The translations under genes were made by a program, and so were the position numbers. From Paraburkholderia susongensis (GTDB lineage: Bacteria; Pseudomonadota; Gammaproteobacteria; Burkholderiales; Burkholderiaceae): a stretch of 64,000 nt of DNA. The stretch spans positions 496,001-560,000 of the forward strand of contig NZ_FXAT01000002.1 in assembly GCF_900177725.1 (NCBI RefSeq), in the 5' to 3' direction. Of the stretch, positions 59,344 to 64,000 are shown one piece after another (the stretch's first letter is position 1; every line of letters starts with the position of its first letter). Below the pieces are notes generated by a model. It ran no database searches. It had not been told where the DNA came from and saw only the letters and a program-made list of their open reading frames with translations.

Positions 59344-61953
59344 GTGGATGTATTGACGCTCGACCCGGCGGCTGACGAAGGTGGCGCCGGCCGCCCGCTC
59401 GCGGCCGCCCACGTCTCGCTATGGCCGCAACCGGTCGACACCGGTTGGGAATGCATCAGCACGCCGCCGTTCGCGTGCGCTTCACCAGCCGATCTGCCTG
59501 CCGGTCTGAACGCTGCCTCGCCCGGACATGGCTGGCTGGCCGCGCAGGTGCCCGGCACCGTGGCCGGTGCGCGCCGCGCAGCGGGCCTGCTCGATATCGA
59601 TCACCCGCCGCCGCTCGCCTTCGACGATCACTGGTATCGCGTCACGCTCACGGGCACCGGGCGCCGCCGCCTGCGTCTGCATGGACTCGCGACGCTCGCC
59701 GAAGTCTGGCTCGATGACGTGAAGCGTCTCGACTCCGCTTCGATGTTCGTCGCGCACGATCTCGACATCGACCTCGATGGTAGCGCGACGCTCGCGCTGT
59801 GTTTTCGCTCCCTGACGCCAGCGTTGGCGGCAAAACGTTCGCGCGCGCGCTGGCGGCCGCGGCTCGTCTCGCCGCCGACGTTACGCAATGTGCGAACCAC
59901 ACTGCTGGGTCATATGCCGGGCTGGTGTCCGTCGATCCAGGCGGTCGGTCCGTGGCGCCCTATCGAATTACTCAGCGACGCGCCGCACGCATTCGATACG
60001 CTCGATCTCGCGAGCCGTCTCGATCACGACGATGGTGTTGTTTCGCTGACGTTACGTTTCCTGCAACCGCACGATACGGCTACCTGTCGCGCGACATTTG
60101 AATGCGCAGACTCTGTTTCGTCTTTGCAATGGCACGATGCCTATACATTGACCGGCAGCGTGCGCGTACCGCACGCGAAGCGCTGGTGGCCGCATACGCA
60201 TGGCGAGCCCACTTTATATCCTCTGACGTTGCGGCTCGATGACGGCAGTGTCGTCTCTCACTCCCTGGGTTCGATCGGCTTTCGCAGCGTCGAAGTGGAG
60301 CGCGGCGCCGACGGCGCGGGCTTCGCGCTGCGCGTGAACGGCGTGCCCGTATTCTGCCGCGGCGCGTGCTGGACGAGCGCCGATCTCGTCACGCTCGCGG
60401 GCAGCGAAGCGCAATTGCGTCACACATTCGAGCTTGCGCGCGCCGCGGGCATGAACATGCTGCGCGTCGGCGGCACGATGCTGTACGAGTCCGATATGTT
60501 TTATGCACTCGCCGACGAATACGGCCTGCTTGTCTGGCAGGACTTCGCGTTGGCGAATTTCGACTACCCGAACGACGCCGCGTTCAGTGCGCTGATCGAG
60601 CGCGAGGCGAGTCAGTTCCTTACGCGCACACGACGTTTCGCGGCGCTTGCCGTGCTGTGCGGTGGCAGCGAAGTCGATCAGCAGGCAGCCATGTTCGGGT
60701 TGCCCGCTTCGATGCGCGCGCAGCCGCTCTTCACCGAACTATTGCCCGCCGTGGCCATGCGCGAACGCGCCGATGTGCCGTACGTGAGCAACTCTCCCTC
60801 GGGCGGCGCCTGGCCGTTTTCGACTAACGAGGGCGTCACCCACTATTACGGCGTGGGCGCGTATCAGCGTCCGCTCGACGACGTGCGCCGCTCGCAGGTG
60901 CGCTTTGCGGCCGAATGCCTCGCGTTTGCAAACGTCCCCGACGACGTGACCCTGAACGACGCACTCGGCACGATCCATCTGCACGATCCGCGCTGGAAAG
61001 CCGCCGTGCCACGAGACCCGGGCGCAGGCTGGGATTTCGACGACGTGCGCGACCATTATCTGCAAACGCTTTACGGCGTCGAGCCGGCTCGGCTGCGTTA
61101 CGACGACCCGGCGCGCTATCTGGAGCTCTCGCGCGCGGTGGTGGCCGAACTGATGGGCGACGTGTTCGCCGAATGGCGGCGCGCGGGGTCGTCGTGCGGC
61201 GGCGGCCTCGTCTGGCAACTACAGGATCTGCGCCCGGGCGCGGGCTGGGGCTTGATCGACGCAACAGGACGGCCCAAGAGCGCGCTGCACGGCCTCGCCA
61301 ACGCGCTGCAGCCGCTACAGGTCGTGATGACCGACGAAGGCCTCAACGGCCTCGATATCCATCTGATCAACGAGCGCGCGCAAACGTTTTGCGGACAACT
61401 CGAACTCGTCTGTCTGCGCGAGGGCAGCGTCAAAGTGATCTCCGCGAGTTGCGCGGTCGAGCTTGAGCCGCATAGCGTAAAGCGCGTGAGCGCGGCCGCG
61501 TGCCTCGGCCAGTTCTTCGACTTCACGCACGCGTACCGTTTCGGCCCGCGCGCGCATGACGTCACGATCGCAACGCTGCGCGATGCGGCGGGCCAGGTCG
61601 TTTCGGAGGCGTTTCATCTGCCTGAGCGGCGCGTTCACGAGCGTCACGATCTCGGTCTGACGATTGCCGCCGAGCGCGGCAGTGATGGCGGCTGGCAGCT
61701 CGTCATCGAAGCGAAGCGCTTTGCGCGCTTCGTTCATATCATTGACCCGCACTACCGGGCCGCGCGCGACTGGTTTCATCTCGCGCCGAATCGTCCGTGT
61801 ATCGTTCCGCTGATTCCTCTGTCGGCGCGTGCATCCACCGGTGAAATGGTTGCGCGTGCAGCGAGCGCGGAGATTAACGCCGATGAAACATACGCGTCAC
61901 CCGCAGGCGAGGTGCGCGCAATCAATGCGTTATCCGCCATCTTCTACGGCTAG
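59344..61953 (+). CDS. Glycoside hydrolase family 2, beta-mannosidase-like
   Basis: 869 residues from GTG 59344. Order: jelly-roll sugar-binding domain (to about 190; FDDHWYRVTLTGTGRRRLRL), Ig-like domain (RWWPHTHGEPTLYPLTLRLD), then the TIM barrel (FCRGACWTSADLVTLAGSEA, MNMLRVGGTMLYESDMFYAL, LLVWQDFALANFDYP). The acid/base is probably Glu443 in LCGGSEVDQQ, where typical mannosidases have CGNNE. The nucleophile is probably Glu524 in VRFAAECLAF. No signal peptide, so it is cytoplasmic or leaves by another route. 57 bases after the DUF1839 gene. Confidence 0.88.
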   Translation: MDVLTLDPAADEGGAGRPLAAAHVSLWPQPVDTGWECISTPPFACASPADLPAGLNAASPGHGWLAAQVPGTVAGARRAAGLLDIDHPPPLAFDDHWYRVTLTGTGRRRLRLHGLATLAEVWLDDVKRLDSASMFVAHDLDIDLDGSATLALCFRSLTPALAAKRSRARWRPRLVSPPTLRNVRTTLLGHMPGWCPSIQAVGPWRPIELLSDAPHAFDTLDLASRLDHDDGVVSLTLRFLQPHDTATCRATFECADSVSSLQWHDAYTLTGSVRVPHAKRWWPHTHGEPTLYPLTLRLDDGSVVSHSLGSIGFRSVEVERGADGAGFALRVNGVPVFCRGACWTSADLVTLAGSEAQLRHTFELARAAGMNMLRVGGTMLYESDMFYALADEYGLLVWQDFALANFDYPNDAAFSALIEREASQFLTRTRRFAALAVLCGGSEVDQQAAMFGLPASMRAQPLFTELLPAVAMRERADVPYVSNSPSGGAWPFSTNEGVTHYYGVGAYQRPLDDVRRSQVRFAAECLAFANVPDDVTLNDALGTIHLHDPRWKAAVPRDPGAGWDFDDVRDHYLQTLYGVEPARLRYDDPARYLELSRAVVAELMGDVFAEWRRAGSSCGGGLVWQLQDLRPGAGWGLIDATGRPKSALHGLANALQPLQVVMTDEGLNGLDIHLINERAQTFCGQLELVCLREGSVKVISASCAVELEPHSVKRVSAAACLGQFFDFTHAYRFGPRAHDVTIATLRDAAGQVVSEAFHLPERRVHERHDLGLTIAAERGSDGGWQLVIEAKRFARFVHIIDPHYRAARDWFHLAPNRPCIVPLIPLSARASTGEMVARAASAEINADETYASPAGEVRAINALSAIFYG

Positions 61954-62580
61954 TGGTCATTGTGAACTAGTCGCACCTTTGAGACGCGCATAAAACCTCG
62001 CATTGCGCGAATCCAACTGTCTGATCTGTTAAATCACTGTTGGCTTTTGCGCGACTGTTCCAGCTTCCAAAGGGCTCTCCGTGCGGCAGCGCACGCATCG
62101 CATTTAACACTTCTGAATCAATTTCGGCACTTTACAAAAAGCGCATCAAAACGTGCATGCGACGGCAAGTTCAATTCTGCGACAGTCTCGCCGGGACCCC
62201 CGTCAACACGCTAAAGCCCTGTCGTATCAAGGAATTGCGTCAAACGGGAAACTCTCATGCCTTGCATCCCCTGAGAGGGGGGGTGTACAGATTTGAAACA
62301 AAAAGCCGCTTTCGGGTTCGCGGCCCGCTAAGGCTATGTTCGCTGCGCCGCATCAGCACGTGTTTTCCCCAAGGTTGGCACGGTCCTCGCTAATAGGTAA
62401 TCGCAACTCAGCGCCGCTGCAAACGAGAGCCAAAAGAAGGGCTACGGCGCAAAGGCCAAATACGGGGCCGATCCTGCTCGTCCATCGCTGCTCATCAGGG
62501 CAGCATGTTCCGGGGATGCAGGCATCGGATCAAAGAAACAGAAAGTCGTGCGAGACGCGACTTTCACGCGAGGACCGATC
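61954..62580. other. Long non-coding region upstream of the Crp/Fnr regulator
   Basis: 627 bases without a supported gene; an open frame at 62040-62393 has shadow composition. AT-richer than the flanks at 62010-62180. It contains a small CCCC-TGAGA-GGGG hairpin (62268-62280), the sigma-54-like element at 62375 and a roughly 180-base leader before the regulator. Confidence 0.45.
62375..62391 (+). promoter_or_regulatory. Sigma-54 type -24/-12 promoter motif
   Basis: TTGGCACGGTCCTCGCT: the -24 part TTGGCACG is perfect, and GG-N10-GC spacing is exact. The -12 part is TCGCT instead of TTGCT. It faces the Crp/Fnr gene 190 bases away. Sigma-54 control of exopolysaccharide genes is known in Burkholderia. 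Confidence 0.6.
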
Positions 62581-63315
62581 ATGTTGACACTTCAATCCGA
62601 TTTGCACGGTAACCATTTGCTTGGCGCACTGCCGTCGCACGAATGGCAGGCGCTAGCTCCACATCTTGAACTGGTTCATCTGCGTACCGAGCAGTTGCTG
62701 TGCGATTCGGGTCAGCGCATTCATCACGTCTACTTCCCCACCACCGCGATCATCTCGATGCTCTCGACGATGGAAGACGGCAGCTCCGTCGAAATCGCCG
62801 CAGTCGGCCGCGAAGGGATGACCGGCGTGCCGGTGCTCACCGGTGGCGAAACGATGCCGAACCGCGTGCAGGTGCAATGCGCCGGCTTCGCCTACCGCAT
62901 GAGCGCACAGGCGCTCAAGCAGCAGTTCACACGCTCCGACTTCCTGCGCCGTCTCATGCTGCTGTATATGCACGCGCTGCTCACGCAGGTCGCGCAAACG
63001 GCAGCGTGCAATCGCCACCACTCGCTGAACAAGCAACTGTGCCGCTGGCTCCTGATCGAAGTCGATCGCGTCGCCTCGAACGATCTGACGGTCACGCAGC
63101 AACTGATCGCCGACATGCTCGGCGTACGCCGCGAAGGCATCACCGAAGCGGCCGGCAAGCTGCACGACGAAGGCCTGATTCACCATAGCCGCGGCCATAT
63201 CAAAGTGCTCGACCGCAAGGGCCTCGAAGCACGCGCCTGCGAATGCTATGGCCTCGTCAAGCGCGAATTCGATCGTCTCCTGCCGCGCCTGCGTCAGGCC
63301 GAGACCGTGGAATAA
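62581..63315 (+). CDS. Crp/Fnr family transcriptional regulator
   Basis: 244 residues from ATG 62581 (GAGGACCGATC upstream). The cyclic-nucleotide-binding-type beta roll (HVYFPTTAIISMLSTMEDGS, IAAVGREGMTGVPVLTGGET) is followed by the dimer helix. The winged helix has HHSLNKQLCRWLLIEVDRVA and TVTQQLIADMLGVRREGITE, then GHIKVLDRKGLEARACECY. No Fnr-type N-terminal Cys cluster. This subgroup (VGxEGMTG) often sits beside exopolysaccharide or biofilm genes. It precedes the sugar transferase gene by 46 bases and may control the locus. Confidence 0.92.
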   Translation: MLTLQSDLHGNHLLGALPSHEWQALAPHLELVHLRTEQLLCDSGQRIHHVYFPTTAIISMLSTMEDGSSVEIAAVGREGMTGVPVLTGGETMPNRVQVQCAGFAYRMSAQALKQQFTRSDFLRRLMLLYMHALLTQVAQTAACNRHHSLNKQLCRWLLIEVDRVASNDLTVTQQLIADMLGVRREGITEAAGKLHDEGLIHHSRGHIKVLDRKGLEARACECYGLVKREFDRLLPRLRQAETVE

Positions 63316-63361
63316 AAGTCGAATAAGCATTGCACCGTTTGATCACCGGGGTAGTTCAAAC

Positions 63362-64000
63362 ATGTTCAGAAATACTGCGCGATGCCTCGACGCACTCTTC
63401 GTGATTGCGGGCGGCCTGCTCGCTCACTGGATGCGCTTCTCGACACCGATCGCATTGTCCGATACCGAGCGTCTGCTGATCGCTTTCAACTGCGTCCTCG
63501 TGCTGCTGCTGTTTCCAGCCTTCGGGGTTTATGAAACGTGGCGCGGCAAGGCGCTTGCGCCGGTGCTCGCGAGAATCGCCGCCGCGTGGTTCGTGGTGGT
63601 CGCCACCGCGCTCATGCTCGCGTTCACGCTGCACCGGATGGATGCGGTGTCGCGACTGTGGTTCGGCTATTCGACGCTGATCTCCGGCGCGCTCATCATC
63701 GCGACCCGCTGCATCGTGCACGTGATGCTGCATAACCTGCGCCGCCGCGGCATGAACGCGCGCACCGTCGCGATCGTCGGCGCACCCGGCTTCGCGCGCA
63801 CGCTGCTCGCGCATCTCGAACATGCGCCGCAGGCGGGCTTCAAGCCGGTCTGCGTGTTCGACACGAGCATAGAAGGCGCCGACGCTTATCGCGCCTATCA
63901 CGCGCGTCTGAACCGCCTGCCGGTGCTGACGGATCTGAACGCATTCGCCGCCAAGGTGCGCGACGAACGCGTGAACGAAGTGTGGCTCGCACTGCCGCTT
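63362..64000 (+). CDS. Undecaprenyl-phosphate sugar transferase, N-terminal part (runs off right edge)
   Basis: 213 residues are visible from ATG 63362. Hydrophobic segments come first: LFVIAGGLLAHWMRF, LIAFNCVLVLLLFPAFGVYE, IAAAWFVVVATALMLAFTL and LWFGYSTLISGALIIATRCI. A Rossmann-like domain follows (RTVAIVGAPGFARTLLAHLE, then NEVWLALPL). This is the N-terminal layout of WcaJ/EpsB-type polyisoprenyl-phosphate glycosyl-1-phosphate transferases; the catalytic domain is beyond the window. It should attach the first sugar to undecaprenyl phosphate and start repeat-unit synthesis. Confidence 0.88.
   Translation, partial: MFRNTARCLDALFVIAGGLLAHWMRFSTPIALSDTERLLIAFNCVLVLLLFPAFGVYETWRGKALAPVLARIAAAWFVVVATALMLAFTLHRMDAVSRLWFGYSTLISGALIIATRCIVHVMLHNLRRRGMNARTVAIVGAPGFARTLLAHLEHAPQAGFKPVCVFDTSIEGADAYRAYHARLNRLPVLTDLNAFAAKVRDERVNEVWLALPL

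Noticed and set aside
62040..62393. 117-codon frame upstream of the Crp/Fnr gene
   Set aside because: No ribosome site or motif; it covers the sigma-54-like element and low-GC leader.

Overview
The window is high-GC DNA that looks like a Burkholderiaceae chromosome, most likely Paraburkholderia or Burkholderia. This rests on protein content: a Burkholderia-type LexA start, a Bpt-type leucyltransferase beside Aat, DUF3820, DUF1488 and DUF1839 proteins, and a large exopolysaccharide locus. No database search was possible, so family names come from motifs recognised by eye. Most genes are ordinary core or accessory genes, but three short stretches look like interbacterial toxin cargo and one long stretch is an unusual polysaccharide/aminoacyl-carrier-protein locus.

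Layout. 0-12 kb: lexA with two SOS boxes, a DUF2939 protein, a universal stress protein, a NodI/NodJ-type ABC exporter, an M20 peptidase, a Tas-like aldo/keto reductase, small proteins and dusA. 12-15 kb: tRNA-His followed by a decayed phage/island remnant that carries a Tlde1-type L,D-transpeptidase-fold effector overlapping a small membrane protein (probable immunity). 15-27.5 kb: small secreted proteins, a molbindin, an ssuDCB sulfonate operon without ssuA or ssuE, a 3-hydroxyisobutyryl-CoA hydrolase-like protein, a divergent TetR/NAD-epimerase pair, and an SMR pump with a UPF0303 protein. 27.7-30.8 kb: initiator tRNA-Met with its promoter, a decayed gene, then an AT-richer cassette of a PAAR-like protein, a 3D-domain cell-wall effector and a periplasmic protein (probable immunity). 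31-38 kb: Nudix hydrolase, aat, bpt, pyrD, a polar amino-acid ABC binding protein and permease without ATPase, a Gfo/Idh/MocA dehydrogenase and a GntR/FCD regulator with a perfect inverted repeat upstream.

38.7-64 kb is mostly one exopolysaccharide region: ManC, a double alpha/beta hydrolase, a GT2, a flippase, three GT4 enzymes, an exported beta-propeller-like protein, an O-antigen-ligase/polymerase-type membrane protein and a GNAT. Six of these form a tight minus-strand operon (55217 down to 47126). Divergent from it is a tight plus-strand operon of acyl carrier protein, acyl-CoA dehydrogenase, class-II aaRS-like amino acid:[carrier protein] ligase, DUF1839 protein and a GH2 beta-mannosidase-like enzyme. 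At the right edge a Crp/Fnr regulator, preceded by a sigma-54-type promoter motif, leads into an undecaprenyl-phosphate sugar transferase that runs off the window. A third possible toxin/immunity pair sits inside this region at about 45.9-46.8 kb.

Inference: the exopolysaccharide genes supply GDP-mannose, assemble and export a repeat unit, and polymerise it. The carrier-protein operon would activate a small amino acid onto a carrier and may pass it, possibly after oxidation, to the polymer or a related product. The toxin cassettes beside tRNA genes fit orphan type VI secretion cargo acquired horizontally.
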